From Tetrastigma voinierianum (taxonomy: Eukaryota; Streptophyta; Magnoliopsida; Vitales; Vitaceae): a stretch of 64,000 nucleotides of DNA. Positions 11,385 through 23,130 of the stretch are shown in pieces (position 1 is the stretch's first letter; each line of letters starts with the position of its first letter). A program made the position numbers and the translations under genes. Location: positions 1 to 64,000 of the forward strand of contig JAEQBH010004655.1 in NCBI GenBank assembly GCA_016808115.1, in the 5' to 3' direction. Below the pieces are notes generated by a model, which worked only from the letters and a program-made list of their open reading frames with translations, was not told the DNA's origin and searched no databases.

Positions 11385-13950
11385 TTATAATATACTTTAG
11401 ATCAAATGGAGTCGTGAATAATTTTAAAAATTGTATTTAACATGAAAAGCTCTTATGTGTTTTCAAGATTTTTACAACCATCGATGTTGAACTCCTGTAT
11501 TTTTGCAAAATTTTCCATTTTCTTTATAAATTATGTCCAAATTAGTATTTCTCGCTTGGTCCGAATATTGATTCACCAAATTTTCGATCCTCACGCGGCC
11601 AAAAACTTGTTCACCTCTTTCTCATATAATGATGGTGATCAAAACACCTATACAAATTCTTGTGACGTTATCACCAAAGGACTATTATCTAACCCTAAAT
11701 AATGCCATGAAACTTGTTTTAATAGTGTTCGTATCTATTATAACGATTAAAAGCTGGCTTTAAGAGTAAATCATTTTCTTTCCTCGGTTTTTGATCCGTG
11801 ATCGCAAGGTACGTAGGTCGAACAAGTAAAATTGATTTAAGTCCAAATATTGATCCCACGTAGATCTCAAGAATTTCAATCAACTACCTCGACTACTCAA
11901 ACTCTATACTATTTGACTCATAGGCAATTGGAATCAGCTTTGGCAAACCTTGAAATGTTAAAGATCTTAAGATATGTGAATTAAACTAAAATTTAAAAAT
12001 AACAAATTCGGGATCGCACGCTTATCTTTAAAGGTATACTGAACATCGCTTATTAGAACATCAATTTCATGCATTGCACAAAACTTGTTTCATGAGCTAC
12101 ATTTAAACTCCGTCCAAGGAATATACAAGGCATTGATCTCCATACGCTATCGCTCACTATCTAATCTTCCATGTTTCTTTCGAAGACAGAGGATTAGATG
12201 ACTACTTTTAATTTAGGTTGCCTTGTTCTGGTTATTTTTCTTTTTCAATACTTAATACCCAGAACATGGACTACAAACCATAGCTCCTAATACATAGTCA
12301 TAGCATGGGTTTACACTTTTACTCGGTTTCCTTCCTCCAAATTGCCAGCTTCATCCTTCCTTGATTAGATCCTTGCTAACACGGATTTGAACGCATCGTT
12401 TCGAATCGAGGTGAACTCGCTTGTTTAAATGGATAAGTCATCTCAATCATTCTCATTTCAAGGGAGAGTTAGCATTTATCACTTAAATTCACAGAGCTCA
12501 TTAGGATCATCATTATTTATTCCGCATACCTTCAGAAATTGTTCATCACTCTCGTGATTGCCTCTCCGCAAGGTCACTTAGAGGGCCTCTGGAAATCGTG
12601 AGCTAATGAGAATAATCCTGTCTATGGGTATAAGACGCTTACATTGGGATCACCATGTATCACTCAAACCGCTAGTAGATTTACAAACCCGATAGTTCAA
12701 TAGCTTCGATACCCTATTAGAAAGATAATTTTCCGACAACAAGAGTCTATTCATTGAAGCCTGGTTTCTAAATCACTAGATTACACTGCCAATGGCTTAT
12801 TGATCATAAACCACTCAGAATCTGAACCGGAAATCCGACTCCAAAATTTGTCCGGAATTCGACAATCCGTGCACTTGAAAGAAATAATTCTGCATTCGCC
12901 TTCTACTTAACAGCCATAACGCCCGTAATTCAAATTGAACGAAATAACAAACTAATCTAAAATAAAAAAAAAAACAAAGAAAGAAAATTAAAATACAAGA
13001 GCCTCACTACCCGTGTATCTGAGTCGCCGAGCCGCTCCTTTCGCAGCGCAACGCAAGGCATTTAGGCTCAAGTTGGGCCCCAACTCGATGCACCTCAGAT
13101 TTCCTGCATTAACTGCCCATTTGGGTTGTTAATGTCGCGACCCCGATTCTCGTCGTCCCGCTTGTCTCAACCACGTCATGTTTTTATTTGTCGCACTTGC
13201 CTTTAAGATCCCTCGGATCCTCGATGTCGCGACAGCCAAAATGATGTCGCGAATTCCTCTTTCCCCGAATCGGCGTCGCAACCGCTAAATGACGTCGCGA
13301 TCTTCTTTCCTTGTAACTGATGTCGCGACCGCTAAATGACGTCGCGACCTTAATTCCTTGCAACTGATGTCGCGACCGCTGAATGACGTTGCGACCTTAA
13401 TTCCTTGCAATTGATGTCGCTGATCGAATGACGCTATACCTTAGTCCTCGATCCGATGTCTGACCGCCAAATGACGCCGCACCTTACCCTTTACAACTCC
13501 GATGTCGCTATCAACAATGACGCTCGCGACCTCACTCGTCTCTTTGAAAATCTTATGTCGTGATTTCTGGCCCCAGGTCACAACCTCCATGCTCCATCGC
13601 CAGCCTTTCACCTTCGCTTCGCGACGCCGAAATTATGCTGCGGCATCATATCTTTGCTCTTCGCTAATTTATAGTTGCCCGACTTGGAGTTTCCCCTCGC
13701 TATGACTGCCTGCTCGCCTTCGCTGCCCCGCGTTTGACCGGAGCTCTTTGCGGGTTGGCGCAATCCCTTGATGTGATTCTTCATTATCGCCAAGGCCAAG
13801 TACAAATGTATCCTTTCTTCCCCTCGTGTACCCTCCAGCTTGCAACATCATCTTCACCCAAATATGTCATTCCTCAAGCCAACCGCCGCTTCCTTTTACT
13901 ACAATATCCTCTTTCTCAATTTCCTCGTCGTATAGCAGTTGTGAGTTTGC
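11385..13950 (-). repeat. E2 5' LTR (family alpha)
   Basis: The stretch from about 11640 to 13690 aligns with 41180-43680, the 3' LTR of E6: both share the block around TAATGCCATGAA, the segment with GATCCCACGT and AAGAATT, a poly-A-rich stretch (12960 and 42530), and the TCGCGA array. Its position between the gag start and unrelated sequence fits a 5' LTR read on the minus strand. The outer border near 13950 is a guess. No gene is supported inside. The short frames at 13502-14006 are probably incidental to the LTR. Confidence 0.65.
13226..13520. repeat. 47-bp tandem array with paired TCGCGA palindromes (copy in E2 LTR)
   Basis: About six units follow the pattern GATGTCGCGACCGCTAAATG, then ACGTCGCGACC, then a TTCCTTGCAACT-like spacer, with a period near 47 bp in the best preserved units (about 13318-13410). 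Each unit holds two TGTCGCGAC/CGTCGCGAC sites about 20 bp apart. Outer units have lost some palindromes. The same array recurs at about 43190-43480 in E6. Confidence 0.8.
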
Positions 13951-14539
13951 TTAACATTTCAGACATAAATCGCCTTTTAGATAGAAAACAATCAAAAATG
14001 GACTGAAAATGGATGACTTTAAGCTCATCAACTCTTTGTTCACAAATATCCTACAGTCAAAAGTGAAATGATATGCATATGGCGAGGTATACACTTATAC
14101 GCCGCAACTTGCTTTATGACTCTACGCTTCACGATCTCGTCTCTCTTCCCTCGTCTACCGAAACCGCGCATAGATAAAACTTATACGCCAAGCATTTTCA
14201 TGCTTAGCGGTTCCCATACAGCTTCTATTCTCTAATATCTAATGTAACTCGGCATGCATTTAACATTAAACCATGCCTATTATATCAACATATACTCATG
14301 CTATTCACTACGATGTTTCAATTTCCAAATCATTTACTATATCACAAATATTTCATTTTCTATGCAACAATTCATTTCATTAATTCAATTTATGAGATTT
14401 AAACATATCCATAAAAATCTCATTTACACTGCCAATGTTGGTTATTTCACTTGACTATTCACACCACATTCGACTCGATTCCTGTTTAATGAATCCCGCC
14501 TTTATTATCATTCGGTAATGTGCTTACATTACTTCAACA

Positions 14540-14720
14540 CCGGTCTCCCATCACGACGGATGTCGCTTGCGCACCTCGACACGTGCAGGTATCACTTAAA
14601 TCCATACGTCATCAGCGACGGATGCGTATAGTGCATCTCGCCAAGGGACATTTCTTCAATGCCATACGCCTATCATGACGGATGCGCATTGGTGCATCCC
14701 GCTGCCGGACATCGGATACC
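14540..14720. repeat. Short tandem repeat with GACGGATGCG core
   Basis: Three units are seen, each with CGACGGATG or TGACGGATGCG followed by a GTGCATC/GCGCACC motif and, in two, a GGACAT box, spaced about 55-80 bp. Copies start near 14556, 14613 and 14675. The units are imperfect and lie inside the probable solo LTR. Confidence 0.6.
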
Positions 14721-15299
14721 GGTGCGCCTTCGCGACTGACAGTCGACAGGCCATCCCGGCCGCGGTTCATTCGATATATCATTCAATCATTCGACATTTC
14801 CAAATATCACATTTCAATTCCATATTCACTGTAATATCTTTTCAAAATATACCAATCTATGTAATTATTTCATATACTCACTTCATATACCTTCATTCAT
14901 GTACTCATTTCATAGTTACTGGTAACCAATAAAATATTCATGAAATAAGAATAAAGTCAAAGAACAAACCGAAGTTGTCGGATCTAGCTTCCTTATCTTC
15001 GATCTCAGTCTTAGGTTAAGCCATCATCACCCTCATTCTCTAGTCATTAACAATCAATGCCACCTTAATGATAAATAATCGCTAAACAATTTTAGTGAAT
15101 TACAAGTTTAATTTCATTAATACCAGTTAAGACACAGTCTGCCCGGCATTCGCTCGCTCTAGCGTGCGAGCACGGTATGTTTTTCACTTAGTTATATCCT
15201 TATTTGAACCCCCATTAATCATTTCTTAGGTCCCCACAATCTAAGTGCATGAATACGGACTTAATCTGCAAAAATATGCAAAAACAGGGCAGTTGGAAG

Positions 15300-15500
15300 T
15301 AGTGGTACCGGCATTAATTTTGATTGGTACCGATACCACTCTCATTGTTGATTGAGTAAGGGTGTACCGTACCACTTCTCTTCCTCAGACCAAAATGTCT
15401 CGGGGTACTTGGCACCACTGAGTGGTACCCATTCACTTCTCTGTACCAAAATGCACCATGGGTACCGGTACCCATTCGTGGTACCGGTACCGACGCTCGT
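15300..15500. repeat. Cluster of GGTACCGGTACC palindromes
   Basis: GGTACC occurs many times in 200 bp, twice as the tandem GGTACCGGTACC (around 15460 and 15481), with degenerate versions such as GGTACCGATACC and GTACCGTACC. The cluster sits in the probable solo LTR. A related but distinct GTACCGGTAC cluster occurs in the LTRs of E5. Confidence 0.8.
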
Positions 15501-16279
15501 GTTCTGCCCAAAAATGGCAGTTTTCACCATTTTTCTCCCACAAAAATCAACATTTCTTTATTCAACATAGACCCCTACATCCCACCATAACCATCTTAAA
15601 CAACTCTTAAAAGTGGGTTGACTAAGAAGAAATCCCTTTACCCAAGTAAAAATTTTCCCCAAATCGAAAAATCACAAAAATATGAGGTTGTGGTTTGATT
15701 TTCTTACCTTAGCCTTTCAAATCTCTTCTTGTTGGTTGCTTGATTCTTAGGAGCAAGAAATGGGAAGCAAACTCCATCCAAAATCTTGATTCTCTTTGCA
15801 ACCCTTGGGGCTATTTCTCCTTTTTTCTCCTTTCTTCTTCCAAAACTGAAGGCTAAAAATGAGCTCCTCACCACTTTTTGGTCTTTATCCCCTCTCTCCT
15901 TTAAGTGTAGGCCATGTTTGGCCTTCGTACTCTCATTTTCATTTTCATTTTCCACCTGTCTTAAGTCACTAAATCTTCATAAGGTCTTTTCTTGTTTGGC
16001 CACCCAATTAATCCCATTTTCCATTTTGGGCATTCTTAACTTTTATTTACTTTTAGCATTGAAGCTATCATTCAATCTCCTTTAGGTCCTCATTTTAGAA
16101 ATTTTCGTATTTGCCCTTTTTCACTTAATGGCTTCCGGTCTCGTACTTTCTCATTTTAGTATATAATATTCAATCATATGCTCACACTTTCAATTTACAT
16201 TTCTCAATTTATCGCTCATCAAATTCTAAAAGTCAGAAAGCTTGATTCACCATACTGCATTGTATAATAAAAATTATTA

Positions 16280-17172
16280 TAAAAAAATTCTAGAGTATTT
16301 TTGGTGCTAAGTATGCATTGGGTGGGCTCGATAAATGGGACAACGTCCAACAGAGTCGCACTGTTGCATGAAACGGAAAATATGTGCCGGGTATCAACAA
16401 GAAGGGATAGATCCCTCCTCGGGTGAAAAACCCGCCAATTATGATCAGGCATAGTCCCCAACGGTGAAAGACCGTAAACGTGTCTGGGTTTGCAGAGCCC
16501 GCGTTGAGACACCAAAAATTTGCTACCCACAAAAAAGAACATGGATTTGGTTTATAAACAAATGAAATTGGTTTTGAAAATAATCACATGATGTCATCCA
16601 CGATGACTTTAACACTTTTGCATAAGTACGTGAGGGAGTCAAAGTGGTATTCCTGACATGTGGCATGATGAGTCTCATCTCATTTCATGGCATGGGATTC
16701 CATGTAGAATTGACATACTTTATTGGAATGTTGATGTGTGTATTATTGCGTGAACATGGCATTGCATGTGCACTTAGTCAGAAGTAGCCCTTATAGGAGT
16801 TAGTCCCATCGTGGGCACTGCTTCACCCTCACATGGACCCCCAAGTCAGTGTGTAAGGTTATGTACAAGCTACCGACCTCATCCGCCAGACCATAGTGTG
16901 AAGAAAGTCGAATCATGGGCTTTGAGAAACCTTTTGTAAAAAAAAAAAAAAAAAAAAAACTATTTACATGTAATATTTTTGTAGATAAGAGAGTTGTAAC
17001 TCTAACTCTATGAACTCCTTTGATAAATTTGTATATTTTTCTAAATATATAGGTATGAATTCATCCCTATGAATGGGGGACATGATATAAAGTGGTATTC
17101 AGATATGCGATAATTCACAAGATTCCGTGCGGCATTGACAAGCCGGTCAAAGCACCTCGCCTTAGCGTCAAC
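16280..17172 (+). repeat. E3 5' LTR, 3' portion
   Basis: Aligns with 21650-22250 of the 3' LTR. Contains a run of 22 A at 16938-16959. The LTR end lies next to the primer site. The upstream part of the LTR (which would correspond to 19601-21640) is missing, so this copy carries no recognisable promoter region. Confidence 0.65.
16938..16959 (+). repeat. Homopolymer, 22 adenines
   Basis: A continuous run of A lies inside the E3 5' LTR piece. It is flanked by unique LTR sequence on both sides and has no target-site duplication that I can see, so it is more likely slippage than a retroposon tail. Confidence 0.9.
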
Positions 17173-17173
17173 T

Positions 17174-17185
17174 AGTATCAGAGCT
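17174..17185 (+). other. E3 primer binding site
   Basis: TAGTATCAGAGC differs by one base from TGGTATCAGAGC, the site complementary to initiator-Met tRNA. It is followed by CTTAGG, as in many plant gypsy elements, and lies 366 bp before the gag ATG. 17186-17551 is the untranslated leader, with nothing else recognised. Confidence 0.8.
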
Positions 17186-17551
17186 TAGGTATACAAGTAC
17201 CTGTGGCTCAGCGGGCATGGATTTAGTACATGTGGTTACAGATGGAGCTTAGTTATGAACGCCTAGGGCTCGATGTCCCGATACATAAGCCGTCATAGCT
17301 TGCACAAAGTATTCATCGTGCATTCTTGTGAATCGTCATGTGATGATTGTGTTACATAATGTGGGTTACATATTGTGTGATTATAAGGCATGATAGTTAT
17401 ACGTAAAATGAAGAACACTAGGTTATAGAATATGCACCTCAGGCTGGAAAGAAATTAAAAAGCAGCTGAGAAACGTGAACTATAATAATATGGTTGACAT
17501 GATGTATCACTAAGGAAAAAGAATTATCATCTTGCTAATTGACATGTGTAG

Positions 17552-18480
17552 ATGGCAAGTCGAGGACCGAGACGTAGAGGTCGTCCATGGGGCAATAGCC
17601 AACCACCACCTGTTTTTTACCCACGCCTTTGTTAGAAGCATGGGCGCCTATAGCTGCCACTATCGCACGTGCTAGCGCTGGGGGGTTAGGAGGGTCAATT
17701 AACCTCTAGAGGTTTAAAAGCACATCATCCCCCAACATTTAGTGAAGGATCCAATGGTGGCTAACCACGGCCCTGCAAATTTACTGAGAAGATATGGAGG
17801 CTATGGAGATCACCTTCGATGTTGTAAAGATAAGATCAACTATGTTCCATTTAGAAGGTGAATCCCAAGTATGGTGGGATTAGGTTTAGACCTCCAGGAA
17901 CTTGGAGGCAATGACATGGGAGAATTCATAGAGCTCTTCATGGGCAAGTTTTTCCCAGTATCTACTAGACATGCCAAGGCTCAGGAGTTTCTAGAGTTGA
18001 GACAGGGAGCCATGACAGTACTACAATACGTGGCTGTACCAATTAGTTAGCACGTATCACCTGACGATTACTGGGCAACATATATGGCCAAAAGTGAGGA
18101 TGTTTGAGGATGATCTCAAACCTGTCCATACTGGGGCAAGATTGCTATGGGACTTCTCCCACAAGGATATAATGGACTATAGTTCTCTCGATGTACTATG
18201 GCCACTCAGAGAGAGATTGATGAAGCAAAGAGCATCCTGGGATTTATAAGTGTTAGTGGAAATAGCAAGGAGTAATCCGCTTCTAGCTCGAAAAAGAGGA
18301 AGCAGGACTTCCATTCCACGAGGATCTCCCAAGACAAGGTCTTTGGCTCCATGTATTAAGGCCAGACTGGCCATCCCAAGATGGAGAGACTTCCGGGGCT
18401 TCTAGCCAAACAGTAGAGGGTGTGTTTCTAGTGCCACCAAACCGGGACACTTAAACTGGGATCGCTCTGAGGCGTGGACC
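17552..18480 (+). pseudogene. gag: E3 gag, degenerate
   Basis: ATG at 17552 begins MASRGPRRRGRPWGNSQPPP, a basic start with an RGRP AT-hook-like core. The frame stops after 28 residues, but downstream pieces continue the family: FIELFMGKFFPVSTRHAKAQ then EFLELRQGAMT at about 17926-18020, the conserved gag domain, and EREIDEAKSIL near 18210. A damaged zinc knuckle lies at 18420-18470, with parts in three frames. E4 carries the same Gag on the opposite strand. Confidence 0.75.
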
Positions 18481-18779
18481 GGGGAGTTGTGGGACACCAC
18501 GTCCCATTCATTAGTGGGACATGCTGCATTACGCTTTGTTCCTCCCTACCTCCCACCATGGGAAATAAGGAAGACAAGATAATTCCTGTGGTGTCGCAGA
18601 CAACTATTATTTCACATACGTGGATAAAGCAGCCTAGAGCATGGGCCGAGACCGGGACGTGGCTCATAAAGCCGACTTCGGACCTTAGGGGCATGTCTAC
18701 GTCGCTTACACCATAACCAGCGCATCGCCTATACAAGGTATGTTTATGCTATTCCCCGCCTTGGGCAAGGGTACTATTT

Positions 18780-19600
18780 GATTCTAGTGCATCGTATTCA
18801 TTCATTGTTGCATCATGTGTGAAAGAATTGACTTAGAGGTCGAGACCTCGAAAAGTCGTTGTGTAAGCTTTCTCCTAGGAACTATGCTAGTGTTGATACA
18901 TGATATATCAAGATTGTGAGTTTGAGACTCGATCCTATTCATCAGTGGGACCTAAGGGGTCATGGACATGTTCCGAGTTTGATGTCATCCTTGGGATGGG
19001 ACTGGTTGACTAATAATCGAAGTCGCCATTAATCGCGTAATCGTAGCAGTTACCGCGACACACATAGGACTGTTTGTGTCAGGTTTCAAGGAGATAGCAC
19101 TGTTTCTACTCCCGCATCGTGTACCCACTCGTGTGGCATAAACAATTGATGGGTTGGCTAGCAAGCCTTACCCTGGAGGACGAGGTGAAACAGGGTTTGA
19201 GTCTATGGTAGTTTGCAAATCCGGGGATGTCTTTCCGGATGAACTACTGGGATTACCCCCATAGAGGGATGTAGACTTTATCATCGAGTTACACCCTGCT
19301 ATGTCTCCCATTTCTATGATTCTGCATAGGATGGTTCGCTGAGCTGCGGTGAACTTAAGGTCAAGATACGTGGAATTATTAGACAAGTGTCTTTATTAGG
19401 ACAGAGCACTTTAATTGGGAGTCTGCTCTTGCTAATACAAGTGACAAGACCTTTCGACCGTGCGTAGACCATCGACAAATAACAGGTTATCAAGAATCTA
19501 GCAGATCTCCCTTTGCCGAGGATTGATGATTTATTTGATCAGTTGAGAGGGTCGTAGGTCTAATCCAAGATAGACTCATACCTAAGTATCATCATCAGAC
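18780..19600 (+). pseudogene. pol: E3 protease and truncated RT start
   Basis: FDVILGM at about 18979 marks the protease C-terminal part, followed at 19140-19350 by pieces matching E4 (GWLASLTLEDEV). RT begins near 19495 with DLPLPRIDDLFDQLRGS and SKID, then a piece resembling GYHQL, and breaks off at 19600 right before TGTGTAAAACCCC. Everything from mid-palm of RT to the end of pol is missing. It cannot encode a polymerase. Confidence 0.75.
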
Positions 19601-22600
19601 TGTGTAAAACCCCTGAGAAATTGGGTGTAAAATCTTTTCCTCGAAAAATGGCAAAACGGTAAATTGCAGCTATAGTACAAGTTGAAATCCTAGAAAGTTT
19701 TCTAGATCTCGGATGAAGAAATGGACCTTACCATTAGATTCATCTACCGAAATCTAGTTACCCAGGAAAATTTTGTCAAATTCCGAGATAGTTCACGTTC
19801 ACGCGGGCGACGTGTAGTCGTTGAAACCTAAAAACTATTCTTTATGTACCTCAAAGCTAGGTAATAGTTTAAAAGAAAAGTTCATATAAGATAATGAATC
19901 TAAAGGGACGAACAAATTGTTTCTGGTGAAAATGGATCAACAAAGTGGGACACGCGGGCGCGACGCGGAGCTTCACATAATTAATATAAATAGAAAAAAT
20001 ATTTGAATTTTTGGGAAAATATCTCCTAAAATTAGATTTTTGAAACGTTAGAGCGAGAAAGAGAGAGAGAGGGAGGCTTCCTTGGGTGATTCACTGGATT
20101 TCGTCTGTTGCAATTTGTCAGGCTAAGAACTATAGTCCATCGCCTCGACGAGGGCTACACGTAGGCACCAAAAATGAGAGATTTCACCGAATATCCAAAA
20201 GAGAAGATTTGGGGAAAATAGAAGTTTTCGGGATAGGAAGTGTTTTGAGTCTTCCTACGGTTTCTACTACACTCTAAGAGGTAGGGATTCTTCATATTTT
20301 GATTTTATTCCTACCTTTGGGCTGAATTGGGATTGTTTTGAAGCTAATTTTGGGCTGAGTTTAGGATGGTTTTTGTGCTATGTTATGGCATGTTTTGTGG
20401 ATTTAATTTAGACGATTTTGGTGGCCGGTTTTGTGGTTTTACTTAGGACAGGTTTAGGCATGTTTAAGGAGTTGTTTTAGGTCAAAATTTGGTGTACAAT
20501 AGCTACCCATATGGGTTTCAAAACTGCAGCCTCGGGTACGAAATTGTGTAGCCCTTGCACCCCTTTTAGCCTCCAACTTTAAACGACCATATCTTTCGTC
20601 CGGGAATCTCTCGATTCGAATGTTCTCGGGACTCTTATGGAAAAGCTTGAGTCTAGAATCTGACCATATGCTAGTGGATGGCATTTGGTGCTCACATATT
20701 TACTAAAAATTTGATTGTTTTACCAAGTGTTCTATTGTATTGACATGTGATGTGAAAATGACCCCACATACTGTCTAGATTTTGAGACTGATTTTTGGTC
20801 AGGACAAATAGAGATATTGGACTAGTTTCCTTCATGGATATTGTAGCTGTATCAATGAACTTGATGTTAGGCTGTTGAATCACCCAAATTGGACCTCTAT
20901 AACTCGAGTTATGGTCCATTTTCTTGGACTACCACAGGCTACCCTGTTTTGACCCCATACACCGGCCCGCATTTTGGGACTGACACGCTGGGGAAAAAGA
21001 GGAAGCTGGGACTAGTGTTCTCCAAGGAAATTATAGCTGCATCTATAAACTTGATGTAGGCTTTTGAATCAACCAAATTAGACCTGTACGCCTCAAGTTA
21101 TAGTCCATTTCAGATCAAGCATGCCTTGTGGGGTTGTTTAACGCCAGGCCCGCTTTTAGACGTTAGGGACTAGTTTTGAACTCGAGTTCTAACTATTCTC
21201 GTGGTCTATTATGGCTTGATTCAAATATTGTATGACTTTGCTTGAGTGTGTCATTGCTTGACTGAGTGATATGTTTGGATATCAATATAAATATTCTAAT
21301 ATATTGACGTAACGATAAATTGTTGTAGTACGTGGCCATTGCAGCCATTTGTGTGTGTCATTGTGATCATAGAATGATATGTTGAATATAAATGTTAATA
21401 TATCTTGCTGATGTGGCCTGAATGGAATAGATGTATGCGGAAGTCATGGGTGATGTGATGTCCACACACAGTAGTGGTGTGATTGTGTTGTCCATGTAGC
21501 ATTCTGTCATGCATGACACTGATATAACATCCAATGGCATATTTTTGTTTCTGCTTGCATGGGGACATATGGCAAGCTTGGGTGTGAGTGCATGGTTAAT
21601 GAATCAACCGCTGATTAAGTGTTGATTAGGTGAAACTCAAAATTAAATGGATAGCATCTCATGATATATGAGGATTGATAAATAGTAAAGAAAATATGTG
21701 ATGAATCAACAAGAAGGGATAGATTCCCCCTCAGGTGAAAGACCATGGTATGGTTGTTACAGTCCACAAAGAGTGAAAACATTAAGTGTGTCTGGGTTGC
21801 TCACGAAAGCGCATGGTTTTGAATAAATGATCATTGGGATCTTTATGTTAAAAATCTTTAGTTTATAAACAAATGTAAATTTGTTTGAAAATGATCATTG
21901 AATGTTAAATCCAAAATGATGATTTATCACACATAGGCGAAGGCATTGTGAGGTAATGGACTTGGGCGCATGGTACATAATAGTCACATCTCCATTTCAT
22001 GTCTGTAGCATGTAGATTATATAAATTTAGCATATTTCTTGTTTAGAAATGTGAATGAAATGTGTTATGTTTCATTATAATGTACTTAGGTGGGGAAGTA
22101 GTCTTTATAGGAATTATTTACTAGGCGTAGCTCACCTTTATGGGACCCCATTTGATGCAGGGGAATTTTAAGCGAGACGACGCTCACCTTGAGGCCGATT
22201 GTGAAGTGGTGTGTTGTACATAACCATTTTGTAAAGTCTGCAAGAACGAACTAGTTCTAGCATGTTTTATACCCACAGGTATTCCGTCAATTAATAGTTC
22301 ATCAGTTACAGTGGTTACAGGGTGTCATTTTCAAAAACATATTTAACAACTTCATCAGTAACACCTCTTGCGACACCTTCGATCACATCGGTAGTGACAC
22401 CCTCATCCCTGCACATCACTTTGTAAGTTGTAAATATAGATATTTGGTCAAACACTTATTTTAAAGACACTATGACTTGTAGTGTATAGACATTGGTAGA
22501 ATTTTATAAAGTTTGTAAATGTATAGATGGATTTTATAGACTTTTATTTTGAAAGACTTTTATTTGTAGATATTGATAGACTTTTATGGACTTTTATAAA

Positions 22601-22660
22601 TATTGTGAACTATAAAGCTTAAATAACTAAGCAACAATATTTTTATAAAAATAAGAAAAG
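19601..22660 (+). repeat. E3 3' LTR
   Basis: It starts TGTGTAAAACCCC, similar to the TGTAAACCC start of the E4 LTR, and shares TTTTCTAGATCTCGG with E4's LTR start region. From about 21650 it aligns with the 5' LTR of E3. A (GA)n tract lies at 20057-20072 in a purine-rich part that may be the transcript start region. The right border is not defined; AGACTTTTAT-like repeats occur at 22540-22600. Short frames at 20086-20919 have no recognisable domain and are treated as non-coding. Confidence 0.6.
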
Positions 22661-23130
22661 TAAAATATCACTTATTCTGCAATTTTTTTAAAAAAAAAAG
22701 AAGGTACTAACATTGTTTGAAATGAGTTTTTTAATAAATAAATTTTATTTATTTATTTTATATTATTTCATCTCATTTTCTATGAAACCTACTGGAAAAA
22801 AAAATCTAATTTTTCAAATGGAAAAATAATAAAATTTGACAAAATGGCATGAGGCTTTGGAAAATTCATAGATCTTAGATGATGATGACGGATTGCATGA
22901 TTGGACACTCAAATCATTGACGGAAGAAGTTTCATTGAATTATAATACAGTCTAAATTTTTACTAATTTTCTGGGTGGTGGAGTTAGTGACTTCAGGAGC
23001 GAGGAATTTTACAAGAAATCACGGAAATTGAAATGGCTTGACGAGTTCAAATTAAAATGAATTGAGCGAAGAAAGAAATAAATGATTTTGGGAAAGAAAC
23101 AAACCCAGTGAGATGGATGCATTATGGCGT
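22660..23130. other. AT-rich stretch, nothing recognised
   Basis: A/T-rich sequence with a poly-T/poly-A run near 22684-22700 and TTTATTTATTTATTTTAT near 22745. It matches neither the E3 nor the E4 LTR by eye. A segment around 22975-23040 has LTR-like wording but no partner in the window. Confidence 0.5.

Larger units (their letters stand above)
4060..13950 (-). mobile_element. E2: Athila-like Ty3/gypsy element, family alpha copy 1
   Basis: From right to left on the minus strand: 5' LTR (~11385-13950), degraded primer site, gag from 11279, protease, RT, RNase H, integrase, a non-coding stretch rich in TCGCGA, and a third ORF at 4070-5010. E6 repeats the same order and the two align over most of their internal length. 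Placement near Athila rests on the ORF after integrase, the protease-RT linker and the integrase C-terminal wording. The 3' LTR is missing because the left end is truncated against E1. Confidence 0.8.
13990..16250 (-). repeat. Probable solo LTR of a Tekay-type element
   Basis: No coding domain is found. On the minus strand the stretch has the build of a chromovirus LTR: an AT-rich upstream part with a TATATAAT box near 16160-16167, a purine-rich leader (15700-15960), a possible splice-donor-like AGGTAAG near 15710, a GGTACCGGTACC cluster (15300-15500), and a CGGATGCG tandem repeat (14540-14720) near the far end. It lies between E2 and E3 with no internal domain on either side, hence the solo LTR call. 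Borders are approximate. Confidence 0.4.
16280..22660 (+). mobile_element. E3: chromovirus deletion derivative
   Basis: In plus orientation: 5' LTR piece (~16280-17172), primer site (17174-17185), leader, gag from 17552, protease, the first RT segment, then directly a 3' LTR starting near 19601. The rest of RT, RNase H and integrase are absent. The 5' and 3' LTRs share the block with CAACAAGAAGGGATAGAT, GGTGAAAGACC and GTGTCTGGGTT (16390-16500 and 21705-21800). It is related to E4, which shares protease and gag wording. Confidence 0.75.

Noticed and set aside
13200..13560. CRISPR-like spaced repeats
   Set aside because: The regular TCGCGA repeats have conserved spacers and sit in a plant LTR; this is a tandem repeat, not a CRISPR array.
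15704..16085. Overlapping frames on both strands in the probable solo LTR
   Set aside because: Low-complexity Lys/Glu-rich or Phe/Ser-rich translations of the purine-rich LTR leader; no homology recognised.
16938..16959. Poly-A run as a possible retrogene or SINE tail
   Set aside because: It is flanked by continuous LTR sequence of E3 with no target duplication and no gene upstream.
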